A DNA stretch of 43,595 bases from an uncultured Oscillospiraceae bacterium (lineage in GTDB: Bacteria; Bacillota; Clostridia; Oscillospirales; Ruminococcaceae). Positions 1 through 7,803 of the stretch are shown here, piece by piece. Numbering within the stretch: position 1 is the first letter of the stretch; each line of letters starts with the position of its first letter. Below the pieces are notes generated by a model. The model saw only the letters and a list, made by a program, of their open reading frames with translations, was not told the origin of the DNA and searched no databases. Where the stretch lies: NCBI GenBank assembly GCA_900547455.1, contig URGV01000017.1, positions 1 through 43,595 of the forward strand, in the 5' to 3' direction. A program made the position numbers and the translations under genes.

Positions 1-27
1 CCTACTTTCTCTACGCGAGAAAGTAGG
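1..27. repeat. Perfect 11-bp inverted repeat at the window edge
   Basis: CCTACTTTCTC (1-11) is the exact reverse complement of GAGAAAGTAGG (17-27), with a 5-nt loop. No T-tract follows on either strand, so this is not a normal terminator. A very GC-rich stretch follows. The other window end has a vaguely similar ACTTTCTACC sequence within another hairpin. It may be an intergenic repeat element, but one copy cannot prove that. Confidence 0.45.
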
Positions 28-112
28 CCGGGGCGCGGGGCGGAGCGCCCGCATCAGGAGGAGCAGGGGCCCACGTCCCTGCAAAATTTCCCCGGGGGCC
101 GAAGCGCCCCCC

Positions 113-157
113 TTTTACAAAAATCCCGCATCTAAACAAAACACAAGATGCGGGATT
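113..157 (-). terminator. Rho-independent terminator of proS
   Basis: AATCCCGCATC (122-132) pairs with GATGCGGGATT (147-157). Read on the minus strand, the stem runs straight into ATTTTTGTAAAA. It lies about 50 nt past the proS stop codon. Confidence 0.75.
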
Positions 158-206
158 GAAAAAACTATAAACCCTCCGTCCGGCTCCGGACAGAGCAGCG
201 AAAAAA

Positions 207-1643
207 TTAATACGCTTTGCCCCAGATGACCATGCTCTTGGCTGGCTTGCCGCAGCAGACGCAGGTGTCGGAGAGCTGCTCCTGGTCAAACGGCATGCAG
301 CGGGAGGAAACGCCGGCAACCTCCTTGAGCTTCTCCTCGCAGGCGGCGTCGCCGCACCACATGGCCTTGATAAAGCCGCTGTGCTCGTTGGAAACCTGCA
401 CCATCTCGTCGAGGGTGCGCGCAACAAAGGTGCGTCTCTCGCGGTTTTCCAGCGCACGCTGATACATGCCGTCGCGCACCGCCTGCAGCAGCTCGGCTAC
501 CTTCACCTCCAGCTCATCCAGCGAGACAAAGGTCTTTTCGCGGTTGTCGCGGCGGACCAGCACGCACTGGTTCTGCTCGATGTCCTTCGGGCCGATCTCC
601 AGGCGCAGCGGAACGCCCTTCATCTCGTACTGGGCAAACTTCCAGCCAGGGGAGTTGTCGGAGATGTCGATGTCGGTGCGGAACTGCTTGGACAGGCGCT
701 CCTTGACCTCCTGTGCCTTTTCGATGACGCCCTCCTTGTGCTGGGCGACCGGGATGACGATGACCTGGATGGGGGCGATGGCCGGCGGCAGAACAAGGCC
801 GTTGTCGTCGCCGTGGGTCATGATGATGCCGCCGATTAAGCGGGTGGAGACGCCCCAGGAGGTCTGGTGCGGGTTCTGCGGCTTGTTCTCGCGGTTCTGA
901 AACTCGATCTCAAAGGCCTTGGCAAAGTTGTCGCCAAAGTAGTGGGAGGTGCCCGCCTGCAGGCTCTTGCCGTCGTGCATCATGGCCTCGATGGTGTAGG
1001 TGGATTCCGCGCCGGCAAATTTTTCCGAGTCGGTCTTTTTGCCGCGGACCACCGGCATGGCCAGGTCCTTCTCGCAGAAGTCGGCGTAGATGTTCAGGAT
1101 GCGCTCGGTCTCCTCGATGGCGTCCTGCGCGGTCTCGTGCATGGTGTGGCCTTCCTGCCACAAAAATTCGCGGGTGCGCAGGAAGGGGCGGGTGGTCTTT
1201 TCCCAGCGGACCACGCTGCACCACTGGTTATACAGCTTTGGCAGGTCGCGGTAGGATTTGATGATGTTTTTATAGTGATCGCAGAACAGCGTCTCGGAGG
1301 TCGGGCGCACGCACAGGCGCTCCTCCAGCTCCTCAGAGCCGCCGTGGGTGACCCAGGCTACCTCCGGGGCAAAGCCCTCGACGTGGTCCTTCTCCTTCTG
1401 CAGAAGGCTTTCCGGGATGAACAGCGGCATGGCGACGTTCTGGTGACCGGTCTTTTTAAACTCGGCGTCGAGGATATGCTGGATATTTTCCCAGATCGCA
1501 TAGCCGTACGGGCGCACGATCATGCAGCCCTTGACCGAGGAATAGTCGCACAGCTCCGCCTTTTTGACGATGTCGGTGTACCACTTGGCGAAGTCAACCT
1601 CCATCGAGGTGATGTCTTCCACCATCTTTTTGTTGTTTGCCAT
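207..1643 (-). CDS. proS: Prolyl-tRNA synthetase (archaeal/eukaryote-like type)
   Basis: Charges tRNA-Pro with proline in the cytoplasm. The protein is 478 aa, the length of the short ProRS class that lacks the bacterial editing insertion. Class II motifs are visible: RPTSET at 113-118 and [14 protein letters not shown] at about 149-162. The C-terminal zinc-like domain carries several Cys ([20 protein letters not shown]) and ends in the Tyr typical of this class (WGKAY). The open frame extends upstream to 1874, but I place the start at the ATG at 1643, which follows AAGGAGGATC and gives the family N-terminus. It is flanked by its own promoter and terminator, so it is probably monocistronic. 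No T-box leader is visible. Confidence 0.95.
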   Translation of the reverse strand: MANNKKMVEDITSMEVDFAKWYTDIVKKAELCDYSSVKGCMIVRPYGYAIWENIQHILDAEFKKTGHQNVAMPLFIPESLLQKEKDHVEGFAPEVAWVTHGGSEELEERLCVRPTSETLFCDHYKNIIKSYRDLPKLYNQWCSVVRWEKTTRPFLRTREFLWQEGHTMHETAQDAIEETERILNIYADFCEKDLAMPVVRGKKTDSEKFAGAESTYTIEAMMHDGKSLQAGTSHYFGDNFAKAFEIEFQNRENKPQNPHQTSWGVSTRLIGGIIMTHGDDNGLVLPPAIAPIQVIVIPVAQHKEGVIEKAQEVKERLSKQFRTDIDISDNSPGWKFAQYEMKGVPLRLEIGPKDIEQNQCVLVRRDNREKTFVSLDELEVKVAELLQAVRDGMYQRALENRERRTFVARTLDEMVQVSNEHSGFIKAMWCGDAACEEKLKEVAGVSSRCMPFDQEQLSDTCVCCGKPAKSMVIWGKAY

Positions 1644-1745
1644 TATTTTGTGATCCTCCTTAACTTGATACAAACAGCACCTCGCGCGGTGCCCGCAAAG
1701 AAAGGGCGCCTGCGCCCAAAAGCATAAAGCGCGCTTTTCTGTTTT

Positions 1746-1774
1746 ATTATATTCCCTTCCCGCGGTAAATTCAA
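1746..1774 (-). promoter_or_regulatory. Sigma-A promoter of proS
   Basis: On the minus strand, TTGAAT (1769-1774), a 17-nt spacer and TATAAT (1746-1751). It lies about 100 nt upstream of the proS ATG. Confidence 0.7.
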
Positions 1775-1811
1775 TAAAAAGTTTTGAATTTGTGGGAAGA
1801 AAGCGGCCAAA

Positions 1812-1852
1812 CAAAAAGCAGGAGAAAAGCGGATGTCCGCTTCCCTCCTGCT
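1812..1852 (-). terminator. Terminator of acpP
   Basis: AGCAGGAG (1817-1824) pairs with CTCCTGCT (1845-1852), and an inner AAGCGGA/TCCGCTT stem extends it. On the minus strand the stem is followed by TTTTTGTTTGG. Confidence 0.75.
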
Positions 1853-1873
1853 CTTTGAAAAAGAGAACTCGCA

Positions 1874-2107
1874 TTATGCCGCGTGGTCCTCGATATATTT
1901 GACGATGTCGCCGACGGTTTTGAGGTTTTCGATGTCCTCGTCCGGAATCTCGGTGTCGAATTCTTCCTCCAGAGTCATCACCAGGTCAACAATATCAAGG
2001 GAGTCAGCACCCAGATCCTCGATGACCTCCGCTTCCTCGGTCACCTGTTCTTCCTCCAGGTCGAGCTGGTCGCAGAGAATCTTCTTTACCTTTTCGAAAA
2101 CGTCCAT
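1874..2107 (-). CDS. acpP: Acyl carrier protein
   Basis: Carries growing acyl chains on a 4'-phosphopantetheine arm for type II fatty acid synthesis. The protein is 77 aa, acidic, with the GADSLD motif; Ser36 is the attachment site. The frame is open 30 nt further upstream, but the ATG at 2107 follows GAAAGGAGGGAGA at good spacing and gives the usual N-terminus (MDVFEKV). It has its own promoter (2182-2211) and terminator and is not clustered with other fab genes here. Confidence 0.96.
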   Translation of the reverse strand: MDVFEKVKKILCDQLDLEEEQVTEEAEVIEDLGADSLDIVDLVMTLEEEFDTEIPDEDIENLKTVGDIVKYIEDHAA

Positions 2108-2181
2108 TCTTCTCCCTCCTTTCTTTTTCCAGTACAAGGCGCCCGGTCCTGCCAGAGGCCGAACGCTCCCATTGCTTATTT

Positions 2182-2211
2182 TTTATAGCATATTCCTTCC
2201 GGGGATGTCAA
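2182..2211 (-). promoter_or_regulatory. Promoter of acpP
   Basis: On the minus strand, TTGACA (2206-2211), an 18-nt spacer and TATAAA (2182-2187), about 75 nt upstream of the acpP start. Confidence 0.65.
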
Positions 2212-2292
2212 TATCTAAATCCCGATAAATCCAACTTTTTAAAAAACTCTTACAAGAAAAGGGCCCGCTTTTGGTTCTTTCGTCCGAAAATC

Positions 2293-2321
2293 TTGTCATG
2301 TCCGCCCGGATATGCTAAACT
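2293..2321 (+). promoter_or_regulatory. Promoter of aroE-aroK
   Basis: TTGTCA (2293-2298), a 17-nt spacer and TAAACT (2316-2321), 45 nt before the aroE start. It is divergent from the acpP promoter. Confidence 0.6.
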
Positions 2322-2366
2322 GTTTTCAGTATACCCGCGAACAGATGGGAAGGAGGAACTTTTCGA

Positions 2367-3203
2367 ATGAAACAGTTTGCCATTTTGGGCTACCCGCTTG
2401 GACACACCCTCTCGCCGCAGCTGCACCGGCTGCTGGCCCGGGAGCTGGGGGAACAGATCGACTATCAGATCTGCCAGATTGCGCCCGAGCAGCTGGAACA
2501 AAGATTGCCGGAGCTCTTTGCGCTGGACGGCTTTAACATCACCATCCCCTACAAGGTGCGGATCATCGACAGCCTGGACCGGCTGGACCGGACTGCCCGC
2601 AACCACGGCGCGGTCAATGTGGTGGGCTTTTCCGCCGCAGGGGAGCGGGTCGGCTACAACACCGACTGCGTCGGCTTTGTGCGCACCATGCAGACCCACG
2701 GCGTCGAGATCAAGGGCGATGTCTGCGTGCTGGGCGCGGGGGGTGTGGGCCGGATGTTTGCCACCGAGTGCGCCCTGCGCGGCTGCAGGGTCACCATGGC
2801 GGTGCGCCGCGACAGCATGGAGAAGGCAGAACCTGTGCGGGCGCACATCCGCTCCATCGACCCGCAGGCGCAGGTGGAGATTGCCGACATAGCCTCCTTA
2901 AACGCCGGGGAGCAGACCTTTGACCTGATGATCAACGCCACCCCCGTCGGGATGTTCCCAAAGGTAGAGGCAAGCCCGGTGGAGGCTTCGGCGCTGAAAA
3001 GGGTTAAGACGTTGTTCGACTGCATCTACAATCCCCGCCAGACCCGCCTGATGCAGGACGGGGAGGCGGCGGGCTGCCAGGTGATCGGCGGGCTGGACAT
3101 GCTGGTCTGGCAGGCGGTGGCGGCGCAGGAAATCTGGTTTGGCCGCCAGTTTAAAAACGAGCAGGTCGAACGGGTGATCGCGCAGCTGCAGGAGCAGCTG
3201 TAA
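2367..3203 (+). CDS. aroE: Shikimate dehydrogenase
   Basis: NADP-dependent reduction of 3-dehydroshikimate to shikimate in aromatic amino acid synthesis. The protein is 278 aa, normal for AroE. The N-terminal substrate domain has GYPLGHTLSP (8-17), the catalytic Lys63 in NITIPYK and Asp100 in NTD. The Rossmann domain starts with GAGGVGR at about 125, and INATPVGM follows later. The ATG at 2367 follows GGAAGGAGGAAC. aroK lies 23 nt downstream, so the two consecutive shikimate steps are co-transcribed. The substrate-binding Ser of the usual H-S-x-S-P is Thr14 here (HTLSP), a conservative change. Confidence 0.95.
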   Translation: MKQFAILGYPLGHTLSPQLHRLLARELGEQIDYQICQIAPEQLEQRLPELFALDGFNITIPYKVRIIDSLDRLDRTARNHGAVNVVGFSAAGERVGYNTDCVGFVRTMQTHGVEIKGDVCVLGAGGVGRMFATECALRGCRVTMAVRRDSMEKAEPVRAHIRSIDPQAQVEIADIASLNAGEQTFDLMINATPVGMFPKVEASPVEASALKRVKTLFDCIYNPRQTRLMQDGEAAGCQVIGGLDMLVWQAVAAQEIWFGRQFKNEQVERVIAQLQEQL

Positions 3204-3226
3204 GGAAAGGACAGGAGGAACAAGAG

Positions 3227-3772
3227 ATGGAAGGAGGCGGCAGCATGACGGCAAGGCGCGCTGTGCAGCAGATTCTGCTGTGCGGATTTATGGGCTGCGG
3301 CAAGACCAGCGTGGGGCAGGCTCTGGCCTTTCGGCTGCGCTGGGATTTTCTGGACACCGACGCCCTGATCGAGAAGCGGACTGGAATGTCCATTCCGGAA
3401 ATTTTTGCCAAGCAGGGGGAACAGAGCTTCCGCAAGATGGAGCAGCAGGCGGCGGCGATGCTGGGGAAGCGCCGGCACACCGTCGTCTCCACCGGGGGCG
3501 GATTTTTGACGCGGGAGCAGACGGTGCAGGCGCTGCGGCAGAACGGCGGCTTTGAGGCGGTGGTCTTTCTGGACTGCTCCTTTGAGACCTGCTACCAGCG
3601 CATCAAGGACAGCGACCGCCCGCTGGTGCGCGCCAACAGCCGGGAGGGGCTGGAGCAGATCTTTCTGCAGCGCCAGCAGCGATACCGGGAGGTGGCCGAC
3701 CTGATTGTGCCCAACGAATCGCTGGTGAGTTTGACGGTGGAGCAGATTTTGCGGGAGCTGCCCATCCTCTAA
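3227..3772 (+). CDS. aroK: Shikimate kinase
   Basis: Phosphorylates shikimate with ATP, the step after AroE. The protein is 181 aa, with the P-loop GFMGCGKT near residues 20-27, a DTD motif (magnesium/shikimate binding), the shikimate-binding STGGG and a lid-region Arg in DRPLV. Two starts are credible: ATG at 3227 (AGGAGG 8 nt upstream) and ATG at 3245 (AAGGAGG 7 nt upstream). The second gives a length closer to the family minimum. A strong terminator ends the pair. Confidence 0.93.
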   Translation: MEGGGSMTARRAVQQILLCGFMGCGKTSVGQALAFRLRWDFLDTDALIEKRTGMSIPEIFAKQGEQSFRKMEQQAAAMLGKRRHTVVSTGGGFLTREQTVQALRQNGGFEAVVFLDCSFETCYQRIKDSDRPLVRANSREGLEQIFLQRQQRYREVADLIVPNESLVSLTVEQILRELPIL

Positions 3773-3778
3773 CGAAAC

Positions 3779-3829
3779 AAAAGGACCGGAACAGAGTTTC
3801 CAGCTCTGCTCAGGTCCTTTTCCTTTTTT
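3779..3829. terminator. Bidirectional terminator between aroK and the HxlR gene
   Basis: AAAAGGACC (3779-3787) pairs with GGTCCTTTT (3813-3821), followed by CCTTTTTT on the plus strand and TTTTGTTT on the minus strand. It serves two convergent genes. Confidence 0.85.
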
Positions 3830-3832
3830 AAA

Positions 3833-4168
3833 TCAGCTGTTTTGCGCCTTGTAGCCCTCGCCCCAGTCCCACATGGCGTCCAGAATCGGCTTGAGGCTGC
3901 GGCCCAGGTCGGTCAGGCTGTACTCCACCCGCGGCGGCACCTCGGCGTAAACCTTTCGGTTGACCAGCCCCTTCTCCTCCATGTCCCGCAGCTGGGCGGT
4001 GAGCACCTTCTGCGACACGCTGCCGATCGATTTTTTCAGCTCGCCAAACCGCTTGGTGCCGGGCATCAGGTCGCGCAGAATCAGCACCTTCCACTTGTCG
4101 CCGATCAGCATCAGCGTCGTCTCCACCGGGCAGGCCGGCAGCTCGTCGATCTTTTTCTTTTCACTCAT
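3833..4168 (-). CDS. HxlR-family transcriptional regulator
   Basis: A 111-aa winged-helix DNA-binding protein. It has the family N-terminal Cys (ACPVETTL), the GDKWKVLILRDL helix, KRFGELKKSIGSVSQKVLT and the wing R-V-E-Y-S-L-T-D-L-G. Related proteins respond to thiol or electrophile stress and usually control nearby reductases and flavoproteins; the lone Cys13 is the residue used by YodB/HypR-type members. It is convergent with aroK and divergent from the XRE gene. The PNPOx-like gene at 5170, behind two operator-like repeats, is a plausible target, but that link is inference. Confidence 0.9.
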   Translation of the reverse strand: MSEKKKIDELPACPVETTLMLIGDKWKVLILRDLMPGTKRFGELKKSIGSVSQKVLTAQLRDMEEKGLVNRKVYAEVPPRVEYSLTDLGRSLKPILDAMWDWGEGYKAQNS

Positions 4169-4210
4169 CTTGTTCGCCTCGCATCCGTTTTGCAGTTTTC
4201 TTGTATCTTT

Positions 4211-4239
4211 ATTATAGCGGCTGGCCGGACGGAAATCAA
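4211..4239 (-). promoter_or_regulatory. Promoter of the HxlR gene
   Basis: On the minus strand, TTGATT (4234-4239), a 17-nt spacer and TATAAT (4211-4216), about 45 nt from the start codon. Confidence 0.65.
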
Positions 4240-4295
4240 TCCGCAGGGGGAAAACAGCAAAAATGTGGCGGATGTCGCCGCCGGTTGACAGATTG

Positions 4296-4309
4296 CCAAC
4301 CTTGGTTGG
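4296..4309. promoter_or_regulatory. Small dyad, possible operator of the XRE gene
   Basis: CCAACC (4296-4301), TT, GGTTGG (4304-4309) is a perfect 6-bp inverted repeat, 70 nt before the XRE start. It sits just upstream of a weak promoter, TTGCGC (4310-4315), 17 nt, AATACT (4333-4338). Autoregulation by the XRE protein is a guess. Confidence 0.35.
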
Positions 4310-4380
4310 TTGCGCTCTGTGGCGGAATCTGCAATACTGGTTTTGTCCAAAACAGTTTTGGCACAGAAAGGAGAAGCGGT

Positions 4381-4752
4381 ATGAACTTTAACGAAAAGCT
4401 GATCAGCCTGCGCAAATCCAAAGGGCTGTCGCAGGAGGAGCTGGGGGCGCAGCTGAAGGTCTCCCGGCAGACCATTTCAAAATGGGAGTCGGCGCAGTCC
4501 TACCCCGACTTTCAGCGGCTGGTGCTGCTGAGCGACTACTTTGGCCTGACGCTCGACGAGCTGGTGAAGGATGTCGACGTGCAGGAGGTGCGGGAGAAAA
4601 ACGCGAGCAGCGAGAAGATCGACGCGATCTATCAGGACGTCCGCACAGCAAAACGCTTTGTCAAGTGGTATTTGGTGGCCGGGGGAATTGCCGCAGGTGT
4701 TGTCCTGGCGCTGCTCCTCTATTTTGCAGTCAACGCCGTCTTTGTCTGGTGA
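4381..4752 (+). CDS. XRE-family regulator with C-terminal membrane anchor
   Basis: The 123-aa protein has a Cro/C1 helix-turn-helix at about residues 5-60 (LSQEELGAQL, SRQTISKWE). A charged linker follows, then one hydrophobic segment at about 96-120. The XRE-plus-transmembrane layout is common in clostridia and suggests a DNA-binding protein tethered to the membrane; ligand and targets are unknown. ATG 4381 follows AAAGGAG. It is monocistronic with its own terminator. Confidence 0.88.
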   Translation: MNFNEKLISLRKSKGLSQEELGAQLKVSRQTISKWESAQSYPDFQRLVLLSDYFGLTLDELVKDVDVQEVREKNASSEKIDAIYQDVRTAKRFVKWYLVAGGIAAGVVLALLLYFAVNAVFVW

Positions 4753-4766
4753 AGGGCGGCGGAAAG

Positions 4767-4802
4767 AAAGCAGGAGGCGATCGCTTTCCTGCTTTTTCTT
4801 TG
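4767..4802 (+). terminator. Terminator of the XRE gene
   Basis: AAAGCAGGA (4767-4775) pairs with TCCTGCTTT (4787-4795), followed by TTCTTTG. It lies 15 nt past the stop codon. Confidence 0.8.
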
Positions 4803-4859
4803 TCCCAAATTAAAAAATTACCTCCTTTTTCCGCATAAACACGCAATAGTTTCTTTTTA

Positions 4860-4915
4860 GTAACTACAAAACAAAAAAGTGCTTACTTTACAGCAGAAAC
4901 TTTGCTGCTTATAAT
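4860..4915 (+). promoter_or_regulatory. Operator/promoter unit A
   Basis: A 33-bp element (4860-4892) starts with GTAACTA and ends GTGCTTACTTTACA. Its last six bases, TTTACA (4887-4892), form the -35 box, followed by a 17-nt spacer and a perfect TATAAT (4910-4915). A second copy with the same geometry lies at 5063. GTAACTA and the reverse complement of TACTTTAC are related half-sites, as in HxlR-type operators. Confidence 0.65.
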
Positions 4916-5062
4916 AAAGGCAAGAGAGAAAGAACCGGCCGGTTCAGGACTCCAGCAGCAATCAAAAAGGGGGGATCGGAAAAATCTACTTAGAAAAAGC
5001 GCCGCGGCCGCTTGGCCAGACAGGGCGAGAGGCCGGCGGAGAAGGAGTACAGTTTCCTTCCG

Positions 5063-5118
5063 GTAACTAGGGCACAATATTGTGCGTACTTTACAAGTGA
5101 CAAAATTGACATTATGAT
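5063..5118 (+). promoter_or_regulatory. Operator/promoter unit B, upstream of the PNPOx-like gene
   Basis: The 33-bp element at 5063-5095 (GTAACTA ... GTGCGTACTTTACA) matches unit A ungapped. TTTACA (5090-5095), a 17-nt spacer and TATGAT (5113-5118) form the promoter, about 50 nt before the ATG. A regulator bound here would cover the -35 box. Confidence 0.65.
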
Positions 5119-5169
5119 GAATTTATCAGGTGGGCACCATCCACACAGAAGATACAGGAGTCATTTGTT

Positions 5170-5571
5170 ATGAACGAAGTAGTTAAATTCTTGCAGGAAA
5201 ACCCGGTACAGTATCTGGCCACCATCGGCCGCGACGGCAAGGCCAAGTGCCGCCCCTTCATGTTTGCGGGCGAGCTGGACGGCAAGCTCTGGTTCTGCAC
5301 CAACAACCAGAAGGACGTCTACAAGGACATGCAGCACAACCCGAACATCGAGATTTCGGTCTCCAGCCCGTCCTACGCCTGGATCTGCTTGAACGGCGAG
5401 GCGGTTTTTGAGAACAACATGGCTGCCAAGGAGATGTGCATCCAGAACCCGATCGTCAAGGGCCAGTACGGCGAAGCGACCAACCCCATCTTCGAGGTGT
5501 TCTACCTCAAGGGTGCGCATGCGGTGATCGCCGACTTCTCCGGCAACCCGCCAAAGGAGTATACCCTGTAA
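5170..5571 (+). CDS. Pyridoxamine 5'-phosphate oxidase-like flavin-binding protein
   Basis: A 133-aa single-domain split-barrel protein. N-terminal Q-Y-L-A-T-I-G-R-D-G-K-A and RPFMFAGELDGKLWFCTNN are the usual strands lining the flavin site; SAYAWICLNGEA-like strands follow (SPSYAWICLNGEA). Members bind FMN or F420, and many are small oxidoreductases of unknown substrate. ATG 5170 has a CAGGAG site. It is controlled by promoter unit B, and perhaps A, and lies just upstream of an FMN riboswitch, which begins 18 nt past the stop codon. Confidence 0.85.
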   Translation: MNEVVKFLQENPVQYLATIGRDGKAKCRPFMFAGELDGKLWFCTNNQKDVYKDMQHNPNIEISVSSPSYAWICLNGEAVFENNMAAKEMCIQNPIVKGQYGEATNPIFEVFYLKGAHAVIADFSGNPPKEYTL

Positions 5572-5589
5572 GCTGAAACAAAAAAGAGA

Positions 5590-5705
5590 ATATCTTCGGG
5601 GCAAGGTGAAATTCCTGACCGGCAGTGAAAGTCTGCGAACTGCACGATGCAGCCGAGACGGTGCGATTCCGTTACCGACAGTACAGTCTGGATGAGAGAG
5701 GATAT
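5590..5705 (+). promoter_or_regulatory. FMN riboswitch (RFN element)
   Basis: The conserved RFN blocks are all present: TCTTCGGGGCAAGGTGAAAT, then CCTGACCGGCAGTGAAAGTC, GATTCCGTTACCGACAGT and AGTCTGGATGAGAGAGGAT. P1 forms from ATATC (5590-5594) and GATAT (5701-5705). It senses FMN and controls the riboflavin transporter downstream. Confidence 0.97.
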
Positions 5706-5714
5706 GACAAGGGT

Positions 5715-5750
5715 AAGCCCCGCAGGCGCCGATCCTGTGGGGCTTATTCT
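5715..5750 (+). terminator. Expression-platform terminator of the FMN riboswitch
   Basis: AAGCCCCGCAGG pairs with CCTGTGGGGCTT (one G-U pair), followed by ATTCTAAT. It lies 10 nt after the aptamer and 30 nt before the ribU ribosome site, which fits transcriptional attenuation. The U-tract is short. Confidence 0.75.
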
Positions 5751-5781
5751 AATATGAAAGCATATCCGGATAGGAGAACTT

Positions 5782-6396
5782 ATGAAAAACAACACCACAG
5801 CCGTTTCCCCAAAATCGGTTCCCAATGTACGTATGCTCACCGTGACGGCGGTGCTTTCCGCCATCGCGTTTTTGCTGGCCTTTATCGAATTTCCGGTTCC
5901 ACTCTCCCCGTCCTTTGCGCGGATGGACCTGTCGGACCTGCCCGCCTTAATCGGCGCCTTTGCCTGCGGGCCGATGGTGGGCGTGATGATTGAATTTGTC
6001 AAAAATCTCCTGCAGCTGCTGACCACCTCGACCGGCGGGGTGGGGGAGCTGGCCAACTTTTTGATGGGCGGCAGCTTCGCGCTGATTGCAGGATTGCTCT
6101 ATAAACAAAACAGGACCAGAAGGATGGCCTGGATAGCCTGCGTGGCTGCAAGCCTTGGCATGGGGATTGTCGCGGCGGCGGCAAACTACTTTCTGCTGCT
6201 GCCGCTGTTCGAGAGCTTTATGCCGCTCGACCAGCTCATCGCTTCCTTTGGGGAGTTCATCCCCTTCATCCAGACCAAGCTCGATGTGGTGCTCTATAAC
6301 GCCCTGCCCTTTAATTTTCTCAAGGGACTGGTTGTCAGCGCCGTCACCATGCTGCTCGATCAGCGGCTGCCGCCGGTGCTCAAAGGAACAAAGTAA
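5782..6396 (+). CDS. ribU: Riboflavin transporter, ECF substrate-binding (S) component
   Basis: A 204-aa membrane protein with about six hydrophobic segments. It has the RibU signatures FIEFPVPL near residues 35-42, MDLSDLPALIGAF and KNLLQLLTTSTGGVGELANF. It works with the shared ECF module (EcfT and ATPases, not in this window) to import riboflavin. Control by the FMN riboswitch supports the call. ATG 5782 has a TAGGAGAAC site. Three redox/ADP-ribose genes follow with short gaps or overlaps, so they probably share its transcript. Confidence 0.95.
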   Translation: MKNNTTAVSPKSVPNVRMLTVTAVLSAIAFLLAFIEFPVPLSPSFARMDLSDLPALIGAFACGPMVGVMIEFVKNLLQLLTTSTGGVGELANFLMGGSFALIAGLLYKQNRTRRMAWIACVAASLGMGIVAAAANYFLLLPLFESFMPLDQLIASFGEFIPFIQTKLDVVLYNALPFNFLKGLVVSAVTMLLDQRLPPVLKGTK

Positions 6397-6409
6397 GGAG
6401 GCATTTTTT

Positions 6410-7039
6410 ATGCAGGCAATCGATTATCTGCGCTATATCGTGGAGCAGATTCACTCCACTGTCTTTGCCACCGTCGACGCGCAGGGCCGCCCGGTCACCT
6501 GTGCGATCGACATGATGGACTGCGACGAGGACGGCCTTTACTTTTTGACCGCGAAGGGAAAGAGCTTTTACCGGCGGCTTCAGGAGAACGAGAACGTCGC
6601 CTTCACCGCTATGAAGGGGGAGAATACCCTCTCCTGCGTGGCGGTCTCGGTGCAGGGAAAGGCGCGGGAGCTGGGACCGCAGAAGATTCCGGAGCTGTTT
6701 TCCAAAAACCCCTACATGGAAAAGATCTACCCCGACCCGGCCTCCCGCAGCGCGCTGACCGTCTTTCGCATCGAGGAGGGGACGGGGGAGTGGTTTGACC
6801 TCTCCAAGCTCCCCATCGAGCGCGCCTCCTTCTCCTTTGGGGGCGGGCGGCAGGAGGCGGGCGGCTACTTTGTGACCGACCGCTGCATCGGCTGCAAGCT
6901 CTGCTACTCCAAATGCCCGCAGAAGTGCATCGACATCAGCCGCAAGCCGGTCGTCATCCGGCAGGAGCACTGCCTGCACTGCGGCAACTGCATGGAGGTC
7001 TGCCCGGCAAGGGCGGTGGAACGGAGGGAATCGATTTGA
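6410..7039 (+). CDS. PNPOx-like protein fused to a 2x[4Fe-4S] ferredoxin domain
   Basis: A 209-aa protein. Residues 1 to about 135 are a pyridoxamine-phosphate-oxidase-like flavin domain (TVFATVDAQGRPVTCAID, LYFLTAKGKSFYRRL). From about 155 there are two ferredoxin motifs, CIGCKLCYSKCP and CLHCGNCMEVCP, enough for two [4Fe-4S] clusters. It probably passes electrons between ferredoxin and a flavin; the substrate is unknown. AAGGAGG is at 6395-6401. It overlaps the macrodomain gene by 4 nt (TTGA), so it is translationally coupled to the ADP-ribose genes. Confidence 0.9.
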   Translation: MQAIDYLRYIVEQIHSTVFATVDAQGRPVTCAIDMMDCDEDGLYFLTAKGKSFYRRLQENENVAFTAMKGENTLSCVAVSVQGKARELGPQKIPELFSKNPYMEKIYPDPASRSALTVFRIEEGTGEWFDLSKLPIERASFSFGGGRQEAGGYFVTDRCIGCKLCYSKCPQKCIDISRKPVVIRQEHCLHCGNCMEVCPARAVERRESI

Positions 7040-7803
7040 CACAGGAGGAGCGCCTTACCTTTTTACTGGATTACCTGCTGCGGGAGCGGCAGGAGAAGTT
7101 TGACGTCCCGGCGGACCCGCAGGGCAGGCGGCAGCTGCTGCGCGCGCTGATGAACGTGCGGATGCCGGCGCCGGTGAGCGACGAATTTTTAGGGGTGCAG
7201 GACGCCTACCTGCAGGAGGAGACCCGCCGCAAAGGCATCACCGACCTGCAGGAGCTGGAACCGGTGGAGCCGGGGATCTATCTCTGGCAGGGGGACATCA
7301 CCACCCTGCGCTGCGACGCCATCGTCAACGCGGCCAACAGCCAGATGCTCGGCTGCTTTGTGCCCTGCCACGGCTGCATCGACAACGCCATCCACTCCTT
7401 CGCGGGCGTGCAGCTGCGGCTGGCCTGCCAGCAGCTGATGCAGCGCCAGGGCCACGAGGAAGGGACGGGCGAGGCCAAAATCACCCCCGCCTACAACCTT
7501 CCCTGCCGCTATGTGCTGCATACGGTGGGGCCGATCATCACCGGCCGGGTCACCGGGCGGGACTGCCAGCTGCTGGCAAGCTGCTACCGCTCCTGTCTGG
7601 AGCTGGCCGAACGCAGCGGCTGCAGGAGCGTGGCCTTCTGCTGCATTTCCACCGGAGAGTTTCATTTTCCAAACCGGCTGGCGGCGCAGATTGCCGTCGG
7701 GACGGTGCGGGCCTACAGACAAGAACAGACAAACCCCATGGAGGTGATCTTCAATGTTTTTCAGGACCAGGACCATGCCATCTACAGACAGCTACTGGGA
7801 TAA
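7036..7803 (+). CDS. Zinc-dependent macrodomain protein-ADP-ribosylhydrolase
   Basis: A 255-aa protein. An N-terminal helical part of about 80 residues precedes the macrodomain: QGDIT at 85-89, VNAAN at 97-101, then CFVPCHGCIDNAIH at 107-120. Cys107, His112 and Cys114 are candidates for the zinc ligands of the Zn-Macro class. This class removes ADP-ribose put on by SirTM sirtuins, and a SirTM gene overlaps its 3' end. The longest open frame begins at 6913 inside the previous gene. I choose TTG 7036, because GGAGG lies 8 nt upstream and it matches the family N-terminus. Confidence 0.92.
   Translation: MTQEERLTFLLDYLLRERQEKFDVPADPQGRRQLLRALMNVRMPAPVSDEFLGVQDAYLQEETRRKGITDLQELEPVEPGIYLWQGDITTLRCDAIVNAANSQMLGCFVPCHGCIDNAIHSFAGVQLRLACQQLMQRQGHEEGTGEAKITPAYNLPCRYVLHTVGPIITGRVTGRDCQLLASCYRSCLELAERSGCRSVAFCCISTGEFHFPNRLAAQIAVGTVRAYRQEQTNPMEVIFNVFQDQDHAIYRQLLG

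Larger units (their letters stand above)
4753..5169. other. 417-nt intergenic region with terminator and two tandem operator/promoter units
   Basis: No coding frame with a ribosome site was found here. The region holds the XRE terminator (4767-4802), promoter unit A (4860-4915), an untranslated GC-rich stretch of about 145 nt, promoter unit B (5063-5118) and a short leader to the gene at 5170. Confidence 0.7.

Noticed and set aside
1644..1745. T-box riboswitch upstream of proS
   Set aside because: The leader is only about 100 nt and lacks the T-box sequence and antiterminator stems.
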